A stretch of 64,000 bases of DNA. Source: Simmondsia chinensis (Eukaryota; Streptophyta; Magnoliopsida; Caryophyllales; Simmondsiaceae). The DNA lies in the NCBI GenBank assembly GCA_018398585.1, contig JAGTTD010000015.1, positions 6,825,001-6,889,000 of the forward strand. The letters are read 5' to 3'. Made by a program: the position numbers and the translations under genes. Shown piece after piece: positions 34,587 to 47,540 of this stretch; the stretch's first letter is position 1; each line of letters starts with the position of its first letter. Below the pieces are notes generated by a model. It worked only from the letters and a program-made list of their open reading frames with translations, had not been told where the DNA came from and searched no databases.

Positions 34587-35990
34587 TATAATCAAGTAAT
34601 ACGCATATGTATTAGGTCTTATTTACTTTTTTACCATATATATAATCAAGTAATACACATATGTATAAGAAGCACTTTGAGGCACTGAATTGTTGTTATC
34701 GCTGCTGCTTAGGTAAAGTCTCTTACGTAGGGAGCGACTTTAGTTAAGCAAAGTCAAACTAAGTAAAACCTACTTTGCATAAATAAAGTAGTAGTTTGCA
34801 TTATTAAATTTGTGACGTATATTAAATAAAAAAAAAAAAATGAGGCCGATCAAGTGGATGTCCATGTGAACCCCACCTCTACGCGGCCATCATATTGGAA
34901 AATATAGCTTTTGAACCTTTAAATGTGATTATTTTTTTAGCAATTTTTTTTTTTAAATGGCTCTAATTTCTTTTCAAGAGTTAATTACACTATAATACTT
35001 GAAAGCCTAGTAAAATACTTTTTAGTTAATGTAATCTTTTTTTGGAGTTTTTTAATCCATTAGTTATGCTGAAATATTTGTTGTTTAATTGTCAAGTAAG
35101 GCATGGGTCTCATGGCTTCCTTACTAGTAGTTAGAGGATAGGAAGGGGTTGAAATGTCTTAGTGATTTCAGAATTTTCGAGGTACTATGGATATGTTATG
35201 AAAATTTTTGCTGTATATATCAGGGTTTTGCTGAAAGAATGATATCATTTGCTGAAATTTGGTCAAAAAAATGTATTTTATTGTAAGTGTTGGACTGAAA
35301 TATCAAACACAAAATTTTGCCAACTAAAGTCATTTCACATAGCCACATAATGTTTAAATTTAAATAACTCGATTTTAAACGGGTATATATTTTTCAAAAG
35401 TTTATAGAGAAATATTTCTTATAAGAAGTAGAAATTGGAGTGAAAAAACACATTACTATAATACAATATTCACGTGTATAATGAGTTCATATTTCTCAAT
35501 CAATGTTGTATTCTATTCACTTTTATGTACAATAATACTCCCATCCACTTACAATGCGCTTTGTGTAATTATGGAGATGGGATTTAATAGATAAGAATGT
35601 TGCACCGATATTTTCATTATTATAACGTGAAACTCATGAGTGGTTTTATACAATAACATGACCCTTTATGTGAATGCCCAATGGGCCTGAAGTGTTGAAT
35701 ACTAGTACAACGTACTTTTTTGATAACTAGTAACGGAGTTGTGATACATAATAGGTAACTTGAACAATCAAGCCTTGAGTCAACCTGTATAAGGATGGGG
35801 ACCAAAACAATAGAAAAAGTACAAACAGGAATACAGGCAAAAACAGGCAAACACTAAAAGTCTCAAACACCACGAGGGAGGACTTGGAAACAGGATAAAC
35901 CCAAAAATAGGAATATAGGATAGTCAAGCTCCAAAGCTATCGAAGCAAAGCACTCAGCATAAGCGGAACATGCCCATCAAAACCAACCCT
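34587..35990. other. spacer, no recognisable gene
   Basis: AT-rich. A short phrase at 34681-34710 (ctttgaggcactgaattg, then ttgttatcg) may be a scrap of the 5S-SINE 3' end. No exon is seen. Confidence 0.35.
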
Positions 35991-35999
35991 AGTCTTTTC

Positions 36000-37962
36000 C
36001 CCATCTCCAACATGTGTTATGCAACAAGGATCTTATCGGTATCTTTAATACTATCGCCCCTTTTCACTAGATTCTTCTTTTTTTGTTTGCCATAGGCCTT
36101 GGCTGACCTATTCGCGTTGTTCCCCGGTGACGTGTCCTCTAGGAAATCTTGTAACTCCCGCTTAGCATGCTCTTTCATCTTGTGCTTCAAAGCTCTCCTA
36201 CCCCTTTTTGTCGCACTTGACGTAAGGATCTGACGTCCCGCCAACACTTTTTTTCCTTTTCTATCCAACTATGCTTGACTCCTCCATAAATGGCACAGAC
36301 ACCTAGATATTCCTAGGCAAACGTTCCTCTATGCGTGGCGGTCTTGCCAAGGTAGGGGGCCTGAAACGAAGCGGAAACTCAGGCTCGGAGGACCCTGAGT
36401 CATTATTACTTACGGTGTCGTAGGTTTCGTTCTCATGAGATGATGTCTGATCATGAGATTGAACTATTTCGGCTAAATCTTTCTTGATCCATGGTAGGGG
36501 GCAAGAAAAGTGTTGGTTTACACGAACTTCTTGGATTGGTAGTTGAGCAACAGGCTAGGGGAAAGGAGGAAGAAGAGATGTGCGTGGGCAATGGAAATCT
36601 CATTCCCATCTCCTAATACATTAACCATCAACATGAACAGTAATTTGGCCCAAAGTTTTCCCTACAGATCTCGTGTCTTCATTCATTAACCTTAAACGAG
36701 GAATTATAATACTCACAATCACCCATGACAGCTAACATCTGCTCGAGGAAAAGGATGAACCTGTGAGGTACACCGTACCAAGGTGGTGCAAGCTTTGTCT
36801 CACTGTGTACGTGAAGAAAATGAGGCCTGTTCCCTTGATAATCTGGTTCAGATGCCAGAGCAACAACTGTAGGTGAGTAGTTTGGGATCACCTTTGAATT
36901 ACCTTCTTTGATAAGTACCATGCGAGATCCCCCTTTAACTTGAACTTGGACCATCTGATGAATAAGTATTGGGAAGCAAATGTCGATAAGAACCCTGGCT
37001 ACATCAACACATCTCATAGCTAAAGTCCTATAATCCACTTTGATGAACTTCCCCTAGATCTTAGCGAGATCAGTAAAACATTCCTTAAACCAGTAATGGA
37101 CAAGCAATACATTGATCTCAATCCACACTCTTCTATTAGGACAACCAAGGGTCTTGCCTGAGTATTTACACACCTTTTTGAATCTCCGAAGTATAATCTC
37201 TTTGCATGGACCAATATAGGATTCCAAGGAGTTAGCAGAATCGCAAAGCAGGATAAAGGTGGTAGGGCTTAACCCTCTAGGGGCTAAATCATGAAGATTA
37301 TTCTCCATGATAAATGTGAGGATATTATCCAGAGTATCATCGTCAAACGAATGAGCAATTAATGAGCTATTTAGCTAGGCCTCCACACATTTGTGGTATT
37401 TGACACCGCAATCATTGGACAATTTCCAGTCTCGACAATCCTTACCCGAGGCCTAAGGTTACATTGACTTGATCATGATCGGCCTCTGGAACACTGGGTC
37501 TTCAGTGAACCCCGAGTGGGGTTGGTCCTGGTGAGCTGGAAAAGTAGACCTTCTACGCATTCTAGCCTATTCAGTTCTAAGCTTGACACCCATCATCTAT
37601 CTTCCATACAAGATTTCAATTGCCCTTGCAGCTTCACTCCTAACTTGAAACTTGTTAAAGCCATAAATCAAATTCGATTCCACTCTTCTCTTCTTGGGAA
37701 CAAATGTGCCTCATATTGATTCCAAGTCCCTAAAAACGACTTTGAGCCATGAATTTGTCATTCTCTCTGGAAGGCCATCAACAAAGATAGACACTGCCTC
37801 ACTGGATGTTGACATTTGAAATGGAATCGAACTGGGTGGTGGTGGTGGAGGCGAGGGGAAGACGCGTTGGCAGGGGGATGCAGTGGTGGGGAAGACACAG
37901 GGGTAAGTGTTTTGTACGAGGTTGACGATATAAGGGTGGGCGTCGGGTAGCGGCGGTGGCAT
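36000..37962 (-). pseudogene. LINE ORF1 (RRM type), decayed
   Basis: The minus strand opens at 37962. An RRM-like segment, EAVSIFVDGLPERMTNSWL, is followed across a stop by VPKKRRVESN and YGF. Further on are the DUF4283-like segments RRVWIEINVLLVHYWFKEC and GKFIKVDYRTLAMRCVDVA, then a basic C-terminal stretch near 36268-36017. At least four stops or frame breaks interrupt it (for example near 37709 and 37050). No endonuclease or reverse transcriptase follows. The arrangement RRM plus DUF4283 is typical of one group of plant L1 elements. Confidence 0.72.
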
Positions 37963-38057
37963 TTACTTCTTGTATTTTATACTTACCATATTCCTAGCAT
38001 CTTGTACAATTAAGGAGGGAATTATTTCTTATCTTCCTCTTCCCTTCCCCAATGAAT

Positions 38058-38088
38058 GTTGTTGTTGTTGTTGTTTGTTGTTATTGTT
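38058..38088. repeat. (TTG)n run
   Basis: A run of gttgttgttgttg and variants about 30 bp long. It could be an orphan SINE tail, but the adjacent body motif is absent. Confidence 0.6.
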
Positions 38089-39269
38089 TATGTAGCTTAG
38101 GATACCTGTTAGTATAGTCTTTTCATTTTCTTCGTGTATTCTATAAGTAGTGATGTTCTTAGTTGTAAATATTAATTCAAGTAATACAGATTTTCGTTTC
38201 CCAAGTTTAAGTGTTTTGGAATTTTATGCGGATATTGCTTAGGTCTATCTTATACCTTGTACTTAATTTATATTAATATTTAAAGTGTGAATTATTGAAA
38301 TTCGAAGCTGTGACCTTTTAGTCAAAAAGGGCTCTGCTACTACGTTAAGAACTCAAAAGCTTAAGCCGATGAATGATGACCTTAGATTAATTTTATGCTC
38401 TAATAATATTTGTTAGATTTAGTATAGGCATCGATCCAACGACCAATTCAGTAGAAGAACACACCATAGTAATTAAGTTGCTTCTTGCTTGTTAGGAGAT
38501 AAGATTGAATTAGAAGATGATAACAAAAATCTTTCATACAATGCCTACTTGTGAGGACTACCTATGAACATGGAATCCTTGATCAAGATAGTAGACATAA
38601 ACAAAGGGACTGGGGGGGAAAAAAAAAAGAACAATGGAATTTAAGTGGTTCGGTCGAAGCTTACGTCCATAGTCGTGGAGCAAAATAATTTCACCATAGG
38701 AGTAGAGGTATTACAATAGTATTTAATTCACACTCTACCTCTCACTTAAGGGTGTAAACAAGTTGAGGCGAGCACCCCCTTATTTGAACTCGAGCTCAAT
38801 AAGACTTATTGAGCTCGAGTACAACTCGAGATCTTATTGAGTTTTTCCATTCGTTGTTCGAGATTGTTTTGATAAGATTTTATTGTGTTCGATACTTGAC
38901 TGGTCTCGGCTCGTTAGGCTTATCGAGCGAGTAGGGCTCATTATCGAGCCGAGTTGAACTTGTTATCGAGCCCATTCGAGCTTAAAACCGAGCCAAGCTT
39001 GCTATTGAGTTGAGTTGGCTATTGAGCCAAGCTTCTCAAGTTACAATTAATTCATTTTTGAACCACTTTTGAACTAATGTCAACTGTTAGCGAGCTCTTA
39101 ACGAGCCTTTAACAAGCTTTTAACAAGCTCTTATCAAGCCTCTTAATGAGCTCATATCGAGTTCTTTTCAAACTAGTCGCGAAAGTTAATGAGCCGAGCA
39201 CTCCTTATTCGAACTTGGCTCATTAAGTTTATCGAGCTTACTTGAACTCCGCTTGAAATTTACCCCTAC

Positions 39270-39293
39270 CAGCGGCGGATCCAGGATTTTTTT

Positions 39294-39328
<35 letters not shown>

Positions 39329-40449
39329 CTTGAATAAAAAATAATAAATTACATAATAAAATTATTAAAAAATTCACAATCGATATTTTTTTGATAGTTT
39401 CACAACTAAAAAAAAAAAAAAAGAAGAGAAAGCGCATCCAATTAAACTAAACTAGGGAAGTACAATAAAATGATAACCATCCCCTTGACCTCCGATATCA
39501 TTCTTAAAAAGATAACAACACAAGCAATAAGCAGCATCTTTCGATATACTATATTCTAACCAATGAAACACATCAAACCAATCCTGATTGAATCGCCTTT
39601 GTTATTGTCCATATTTTGTTAACGGAAAGTTGTGGTTTCGAGGTTGGCAAGGACCCCTTTACAAATAGGCTCTACGAACTTGATCTCGAATATGAGGATG
39701 ATAGTCGGTAATTCGAATTCGATTTCCTGGATCTGCAGGAAGGTCCTCTAGATTGATTTCTTGTTGACTTTGCTTAGTACTAGTAGAATAAGGATTATCA
39801 TCTCCTTGCAAAGGCGATTTTCTTTTTAAGCACTTGAACATAGTTAACTCTGTTATAAAACAAGAGCAATTGTCAACCGATTTATATATGAATAACAGAT
39901 ATCAAGCAACGAAGACCATATTATTTCAAACTCGAGAAAGGATTTGAACTAGAAGACGAGCAATTGTTTTCCAATTAAAAAAAAAAAAACTGATATCTCT
40001 TACTAAAATTTATAAAATCAGAATTTTAATTACAGAAATATGAGATGAAAACTTAAAAGTATTATATATTATGTAAATAGGACAAAAAATTAACAAAACT
40101 TACATTGATTAATGCCCGGTGGCTGGCGGGTGGTGGTGCTGGCAGGGCGGGCGGCGGTGGGTTGGGATTGGAGGCGGGTGGGGTCGGGGGAGAAAAGGGG
40201 ACAGGATTAGGTTTAAATTTTTAATTTATTATTAAATTTAATCTTTTTTATTTTATCAAAAAAGGGGCAAAAAACCAAAAAAAAAAAAAAAAAAAAAAGC
40301 CTTGCACTAGTATTTGATCCAAATTCCTCTTGGTTTTCATTTGCACCCACTAACCACCAAACCAAAGGTCTATATGTAATTTTTACTTATTACTAGTAAA
40401 TTTATTTTCAAAATTGAGGGGGGCTCACCCCAACGTGGCTTCGCCACTT
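39270..40449 (-). mobile_element. non-autonomous hAT element with TTF-zinc-finger transposase fragment
   Basis: The ends are cagcggcggatccagg and gtggcttcgccactt, which are imperfect inverted termini. The perfect 8-bp duplication acccctac lies at 39262-39269 and 40450-40457. It carries a run of about 33 G at 39295-39327 and an A/T-rich remainder. Length is about 1180 bp, against several kb for an autonomous hAT. Confidence 0.72.
39425..39841 (-). pseudogene. N-terminal fragment of a hAT (TTF-type zinc finger) transposase
   Basis: The minus strand from ATG 39841 reads FKCLKRKSPLQ, then DPGNRIRITDY, then IRDQVRRAYL, a hallmark start of this family. After a stop it continues with RFNQDWFDVFHWLEYSI and the zinc-finger Cys residues in KDAAYCLCCYLFKND. 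At least two stops interrupt it and the catalytic domain is missing. It cannot make an active enzyme. Confidence 0.78.
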
Positions 40450-40854
40450 ACCCCTACCATAATGAACGCGAACAGGCTCTAATTGATTTTGAATACAATT
40501 AGTTTATTGAATGTTTAGTTTGTTTAACTAGGGGTGCACGTGGGTTGGGTTTGGGTGGGTTGGGTTGAGAACCAACATGACCCATCCAACATTTGACCCA
40601 TACCTAACCTATACCCACCAAGTGATAGGATGATGGTTTTGGGTTGGGTTGGGTTGGGTTGGGTCGGCCCATGTTTGATTAATGTATAAACATTAATCTA
40701 AGTTCTGATTTTAACTCATTCTAATTTCAAGTTTAAGGTAAAAAATCGATAACAAAACCAAGATGGGGATCCAATTATCATTTATTGATTTGAACGATAA
40801 TATGTTAGGATTTTTGTAATTTAAATCATCCGTATGCGCATATATACATATAAT

Positions 40855-41512
40855 CAGTTAGGTATCCGGAGATTTTAACATTTATTATATAGGTACTCTA
40901 TTTCAACAACATACAATACAACTAAAGTAGCCTAAGTTTCAATATTTTATCACCGAGGTACCCCATGTTGGAATTTGATGAGATCTTTTAGAAATCTAAA
41001 CAATTTTATGCAAAGATAATATATAAAAGTCATATCAAAATTTAACGAATTATGATAAAATACTCACCAAATTGTCGTGTAAATTACTTAGATATGTTGC
41101 CGAAATCATATGTCGTGTCAACATTTTTTTTTGTCAAAATAACCAAATTGTAATGAAAATACTTATATATTATTAGAGTCATATTCTAATTTAACATTTT
41201 CAGTAAATATCTACCAAATTTTAGAAGGATACCAGATTGATAAAATTTTAAAATATCCGAGTACCTAATTGATAGAAATTTAAAACTTAAGGTATCCCAC
41301 TTATATATTAGAACTTCAGAATACCTAAGTGATAAATAGTCAAATATCCGGTATCCCACTTATATATTGAAACGTTAGGTACTTAAGTAAAAAATAGTCA
41401 AACCTCAAGGTACCCTACATATATATTGAAGCATCGGATACCTAAACAATAGTCAAACATCAAAGTATTCCACTTATATATTGAAATATCCGGGATACCT
41501 ATAATAATAAAT
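40855..41512. repeat. foldback repeat, CACTTAGGTACC family, with amplified right arm
   Basis: The left arm (40855-40970) has the family phrases, for example attttatcaccgaggtacc. In the right arm, 41285-41512, a unit of about 60 bp (cccacttatatattgaaac, acctaagtgataaatagtc, aaatatccgg) is repeated about four times. The copia element is inserted in the last unit, and the remainder (taaatagtcaaagcttaaa) lies at 47541-47590. Confidence 0.6.
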
Positions 41513-42265
41513 TGTTAGTGTATTTTCAAAATATTTGTTGACAAATGTGTATATAAATGTGTTAAATGTTGTATATATATGTATAAGATGTATTTGAGGT
41601 TGTTCCGATACTTGTATAAAAGATTAGAGCTTGTTGGGGGTGTGTGTCGACACATGGGCCATGTGTGTCGACACAAAATCCTACAGAACGTAGGGAAGAC
41701 AGCTGTGTGTTGACACACATGGCCCGTGTGTCAATACACAGCCCATTATAGTAGCGCACGAAGGAAACCTGTGTGTCGACACACAGGCTTACAGAAAGCT
41801 GTGTGTCGATCTGTGTGTCGACACACAGCTTCGACACACAGGTCGTTTTTGACGGTTTTCTGTGCGGTTTCTTCCCAGTTCTTTTTATATGTTAAGGCTC
41901 TTCGTTTTGGGACAAATCTCTGGGATAATATACAGATATATACCCCACTCTTTTGATAAAAAAGTTTACATGAATTTGTAAAGAAAATCATAAGAGAGAA
42001 ATTGAAGAACATCATCACTTTGTTCATGTGTTCTTGTGGAAATTTTCAAAGGTGTGTTGTCTATAAATCTGACCAATCTCTTTACATCTTTATCAATCTC
42101 TCCCCACACACATCTTCACTCCATATTTGGTAGTTGTTGTATCCCCGATGATATTTCGTATACCGAAATAAGCCTTAAGGATAGTGATCACACGCCTCAA
42201 CACCTGAGATCGTTTGGATACCCGGTTGCAAGGTTTTTGCAAGTATTTTCTGAATTTTTCTAACA
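41513..42265 (+). mobile_element. 5' LTR of the copia element
   Basis: It starts tgttagtg and ends ttctaaca, 753 bp. A TATA-like tataaaag lies at 41615-41622. Downstream, 41637-41845 is packed with palindromes built on gtgtgtcgacaca. By eye it differs from the 3' LTR at about 27 sites plus one 21-bp indel. Confidence 0.92.
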
Positions 42266-42294
42266 ATCTTAAGGCTTAACTTTTGGTTTGGGTT

Positions 42295-45200
42295 ATGGCT
42301 TCATCATTAAGGGAGATGAGATCCAATTTTGTGAAATTGGACCGGTTTGATGGGGGAAATTTCCGACGGTGGCAGAGGAAGATGCATTTTCTCATAACAA
42401 CGCTGAATGTGGTGTATGTCCTGAATACACCGTCTCCATCCCCCATTTTTGAGGAGGAAGAAACATTGGCCGAGCAAAGGGCAAGACTGAAGTGGGAAAA
42501 CGATGATTACATTTGTAGAGGGCACATCTTGAATGGGATGACCGATGCCTTGTTTGACATTTACTCTAACATGTCAACCGCGAAGGAACTATGGGACGCA
42601 CTGGAGGCTCGTTACATGGCCGAGGATGCAACAAGCAAAAAATTCCTTGTTAGTCAATTTAATAATTATAAGATGATTGATGGTCGTCCTGTCATGGAGC
42701 AATTCCATGAAATAGAACGTATATTAAATAATTTTAAACAACATAACATGAATATAGACGACACAATCGTTGTTTCTTCCTTAATTGACAAACTTCCTCC
42801 CTCTTGGAAAGATGCAAAGAAAAATTTAAAACATAAGAAGGAGGATATGTCAATTGAGGAACTCGCTAACCATTTACGTATTGAGGAAGGTTACAGGGTG
42901 CAAGATGACAACAAAGACCGCCCGAGTGATGTTGGTAAAATCAACGTCGCAGAGGAAGGCCAATCTAGTAAGGGACCAAAGAGAACCGGACACTTCCAAA
43001 AGAACAATAAGCACAAGAGGCCGAAAGTTGTTTGTTGGGAGTGTCAGAAGCCCGGTCATATGCGAAAAAACTGTTATCGCCTTAAAAAGAACAAAGGCAA
43101 GGGGCTTGATCGTCGCACTAAAAATTCGAACGAGAGGTTCGTGGCGATGATCTCGGAAGTCAATCTAATCGAGAGTGATAATTCTTGGTGGATTGACTCG
43201 GGGGCCACGAAGCATATATGTAAGGATAGGGGGTTCTTCTCCACTTTTGAGCCCATGGACAACGGAACTGAGTTGTTCATGGGAAATGGGGCGTCGGTAC
43301 CGGTTAAAGGGAAGGGAAAAATTGACTTACTTTTCACATTCCAAAAAACCCTTACTTTAACCGATGTATGCTTCACTTTGATGTTAAGAAGAATCTTGTA
43401 TCGGATGGCCTGTTGAATAGGTTTGGGTTCAAGTTGGTCTTCGAGGCCGACAAGTTTATTTTGTCAAAGGGTGGTGTATTTGTTGGGAAAGGATACCTAT
43501 GTAATGGTATGTTTAAACTAAATGTTAATAATAAGATCGTTGATTCTGTTTATATACTTGATTCGTCGTTTTTATGGCATTATAGACTAGGTCATGTGAA
43601 TTTTCGTAGATTACATGAAATGGATAATTCTTCGTTGATTCCTCACATAGATAAAGTTGTTGACAAGTGCAAGAATTGTATGCTAACAAAAATAACAAAA
43701 TCTCCATTTCCTTCTGTGCAAAGAGAAACTAATCTACTTGATCTAGTCCATAGTGACTTATGTGACTTCAAGCGAACACCGAGTTTGGGTGGAAAGAATT
43801 ACTTTGTTACATTTATCGATGATTATTCAAGATTTTGTTATGTTTATTTGATAAGTAACAAAGACAACTCACTTGATAGGTTTAAAGCATATAAAGCAGA
43901 ATCTGAATTACACTGTGAAACCTTCCTCAAGCGTTTAAGGTCGGATCGTGGTGGCGAATACTACGATCCTAAATATTTTGAATCCACGGGAATAATACAT
44001 GAAATAACTGCACCTTATACCCCACAACAAAATGGCGTGGCTGAGAGGAAAAACCGGACTCTAACTGAGATGGTTAATTCCATGTTATCTTATTCCGGTC
44101 TCAGTGATGGATTTTGGGGTGAGGCTATGTTAACGGCCTGTCACATATTAAATAGAGTTCCAAACAAGAGAAATAAAATAACTCCATATGAGTTGTGGAA
44201 CAAACGAGCCCCTAATTTATATTACCTAAAAGTGTGGGGGTGTAGGGCAGTTGTTAGAGTCCCTGATTCTAAACGGAAAAAATTAGGTGAAAAAGGCATT
44301 GATTGCATTTTTGTGGGTTATGCGTCTCATAGTAAGGCATATTGGTTCTATGTTGTCGAACCTAATGATTATATCAACGTGAATACGATGATAGAATCCA
44401 GAGATGCAATATTTGATGGGAATCGGTTTACTTCTATCCCTAGACCGAGGGATTATGTACCGGTTGAGATTGACACGCAAGTGTCTAATGACGTTGTTCG
44501 TCATGAGAGGGAGAATGTCCCTGATAATGCTCTAGAACTCCGAAGGAGTAAGAGAGCAAGGAAGGAGAAATCCTTCGGTTCGGACTTCTACACGTATTTG
44601 ATAGAAGGTTCGAGGAACGATGTGCACCAAGTGGTTCCATGTTGCGTCATGGAAGCTGATCCTATGACGTTTGATGAGGCAATGAGGTCTCATGATGCCT
44701 CGTTTTGGAAAGAGGCTGTAAACGATGAAATGGATTCCATTTTAAGTAATAATACCTGGATCCTTGTGGACCTTCCACGAGGAAGTAAGCCAATCAGGTG
44801 CAAATGGATCTTCAAAAAGAAGATGAAAGTTGATGGAACGATTGACAAGTTCAAGGCCCGATTGGTGGCAAAAGGGTTCACCCAAAAGCACGGGTTGGAC
44901 TACTTTGACACATATGCCCCCGTGGCTAGGATATCGACAATAAGGGTATTGATAGCCCTTGCCTCCATTTTTAAACTAGTGATACACCAAATGGATGTCA
45001 AAACAGCATTCCTGAATGGTGAGCTAGAGGAGGAAGTAGACATGGAACAACCAGAAGGGTTTGTTGTTCCGGGCCAAGAGAGAAAAGTGTGTAAACTCAA
45101 CGTTCTCTGTATGGGCTGAAACAAGCTCCGAAGCAATGGCTCCAAAAATTTGATCAGGTTGTATTGAACAACGGATTCATTATAAACGAATCAGATAAAT

Positions 45201-46210
45201 GTGTCTATAACAAGTTTGATAATGGCAAAGGGGTCATTATATGTTTGTATGTTGATGACATGCTGATTTTCGGTACTGATATGGAACAAGTAGAGAGAAC
45301 TAAACTGTTTCTCTCTGAAAACTTTGCTATGAAAGACATGGGTGAGGCGGAGGTGATCCTCGGTATTAGAATTGTAAGGAATGGTAATTCCATTTCCTTG
45401 ACACAGTCTCACTATATCGAAAAGGTGTTGAAAATGTTCCATTTCTTTGACTGTGCACCTATATCCACACCAATGGATCCTAGTGTGAAATTAGTACCGA
45501 ATGGGGGTGCTCCAGTGGCACAATTGGAGTACGCTCGAGCTATTGGCTGTCTCATGTATGCCATGACAAGTACTAGGCCTGATATTGCCTTTGCTGTTGG
45601 AAAGCTGAGTAGGTATACCAGCAAACCGAGTAAGTTGCACTGGAATGCAGTGCACCGGGTACTGAAGTACCTAAAGAAGACTATGGATTATGGTCTCAAT
45701 TATGTTGAGTATCCTCCTATTTTGGAAGGATATACTGATACAAGTTGGATCTCCGATGTGGAGGATCATGCATCCACGAGTGGATGGGTATTCCCGTTTG
45801 GTGGGGGTGTGGTTTCTTGGGGCTCCAAGAAACAAACTGGCATATCTGACTCTACAATGGCGGCGGAGTTTATAGCTCTCGCTTCTGTGGCTAAAGAAGC
45901 TGAGTGGTTAAAGGATCTCTTGTATGAGATACCTTTGTGGCCTAAGCCGATTTCTCCTATTTCTATCCGTTGTGATAGTCAGGCTACGCTTTTTAAAGCA
46001 TACAGTGAAGTGTATAATGGGAAGTCCAGACACATTGGTGTGAGACATAGTATGGTGAGACACCTTATTCGGGAAGGTGTTATCACTGTGGACTTCGTGA
46101 GAACTTGTTAGAATCTAGCGGATCCATTTACTAAAGGCCGGGCTAGAGATTTGGTTTTGAAAACAAATGAAGGGATGGGGTTGAAACTTGTCATAATTAG
46201 TCGCCCATGA
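42295..46210 (+). pseudogene. copia gag-pol, two frameshifts and one premature stop
   Basis: In order: the UBN2-type Gag (ATG at 42295, MASSLREMRSNFVKLDRF); the zinc knuckle CWECQKPGHMRKNC (near 43032-43073); protease WWIDSGATKHIC (near 43187); a frameshift near 43370; the integrase zinc finger (WHYRLGHVN...CKNC) and the DDE core (DLVHSDL, FIDDYSR, RSDRGGEYY, QQNGVAERKNRT); reverse transcriptase (MDVKTAFLNGELEEEVDMEQ), a frameshift near 45095, then ICLYVDDMLIFG; and RNase H (YTDTSWISD, STMAAEFIAL). A TAG at 46109-46111 cuts the frame 33 codons before the natural end at 46208-46210. This order (integrase before reverse transcriptase) defines copia. Other residues look intact. Confidence 0.93.
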
Positions 46211-46766
46211 TAGGCCCTCAACTCGACGCCTAGTATGACACTAGGTCTCGGGTTCAATGAGAGAGACTTGTCATCTGTGTGACTGCAAGCACTAAACCAT
46301 CCTGAGTGTGAAGTGCTTGATACCTGCGTTAGTGATTATAGAAGGATGAGCAAATGCTCTTAATGGACCTGATTTTAGAACTTATTAAATGTCGCATCGC
46401 AGGGGCATGATCAATGAGGTCTACCTTAGTGAGTGTTGAAGTTTGGCCGCTTCAAAGGGGTGATTTTTGACAAGGGTTTGGCCCTGAAACACTCACGAAG
46501 GGTACAGGACACAAGGCCATAAATGTGTCGATCTGGGAGGTGTAGGGTGTGTATGGGGAGTATGCCTTGTGCGTGATTAGATAGTCGGTTAGTCAAATGG
46601 GTTGTATGGTTCAAAGCTTGGTCTACCATTTTCGATCCGATTAACTGTATAGTCTTTTCACTAGCTGAGGGTTTAATCGTGAGACACCCTCATTGATGCA
46701 CAATAAGGCCTCCTTTAAACGAGATGTCATTTCGAGATTGGTTGTATTTTGAAAATGGTGGGGGAT
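46211..46766 (+). other. copia 3' non-coding region and polypurine tract
   Basis: This 556-bp stretch holds no frame that I recognise. It ends in the purine-rich aatggtgggggat at 46754-46766, next to the 3' LTR. Confidence 0.7.
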
Positions 46767-47540
46767 TGTTAGTGTATTTTCAAAATATTTGTTGACAAAT
46801 GTGTATATAAATGTGTTAAATGTTGTATATATATGTATAAGATGTATTTGAGGTTGTTCCGATACTTGTATAAAAGATTAGAGCTTGTTGGGGGTGTGTG
46901 TCGACACATGGGCCATGTGTGTCGACACAAAATTCTACAGAACGCAGCGAAGACAGCTGTGTGTTGACACACATGGCCCGTGTGTCAACACACAGCCCAT
47001 TACAGTAGTGCATGAAGGAAACCTGTGTGTTGACACACAGAAATTCTGTGTCGACACACAGGCTTACAGAAAGCTGTGTGTCGATCTGTGTGTCGACACA
47101 CAGCTTCAACACACAGGTCGTTTTTGAAGGTTTTCTATGCGGTTTCTTCCCGGTTCTTTTTATATGTTAAGGCTTTTCGTTTTGGGACAAAACACTGAGA
47201 TAATATACAGATATATACCCCACTCTTTTAATAAAAAAGTTTACATGAATTTGTAGGGAAAATCATAAGAGAGAAATTGAATAACATCATCACTTTGTTC
47301 TTGTGTTCTTGTGGAAATTTCCAAAGGTGTGTTGTCTATAAATCTGACCAATCTCTTTGCATCTTTATCAATCTCTCCCCATACACATCTTCACTCCATA
47401 TTTGGTAGTTGTTGTATCCCCGAGGATATTTCGTATACCGAAATAAGCCTTAAGGATAGTGATCACACGCCTCAACACCTGAGATCGTTTGGATACCTAG
47501 TTGCAAGGTTTTTGCAAGTACTTTCTGAATTTTTCTAACA
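46767..47540 (+). mobile_element. 3' LTR of the copia element
   Basis: 774 bp, tgttagtg to ttctaaca. It has an extra 21 bp relative to the 5' LTR inside the palindrome cluster (near 47030-47055: cacacagaaattctgtgtcg). The simplest explanation is loss from the 5' LTR by recombination between ctgtgtg repeats. Confidence 0.92.

Larger units (their letters stand above)
41513..47540 (+). mobile_element. Ty1/copia LTR retrotransposon, structurally complete
   Basis: The element has two LTRs (753 and 774 bp), gag-pol between them, a purine tract aatggtgggggat just before the 3' LTR, and a 5-bp duplication taaat at 41508-41512 and 47541-47545. LTR divergence is about 3.6 percent by eye, so the insertion is fairly young on a plant scale. 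The primer-binding site is unusual (see findings). The host is the foldback repeat. Confidence 0.93.

Noticed and set aside
41637..41845. Regularly spaced short repeats resembling a CRISPR array
   Set aside because: They are palindromic gtgtgtcgacaca units inside an LTR, spacing is irregular, and the same block is in the second LTR of a plant retrotransposon.
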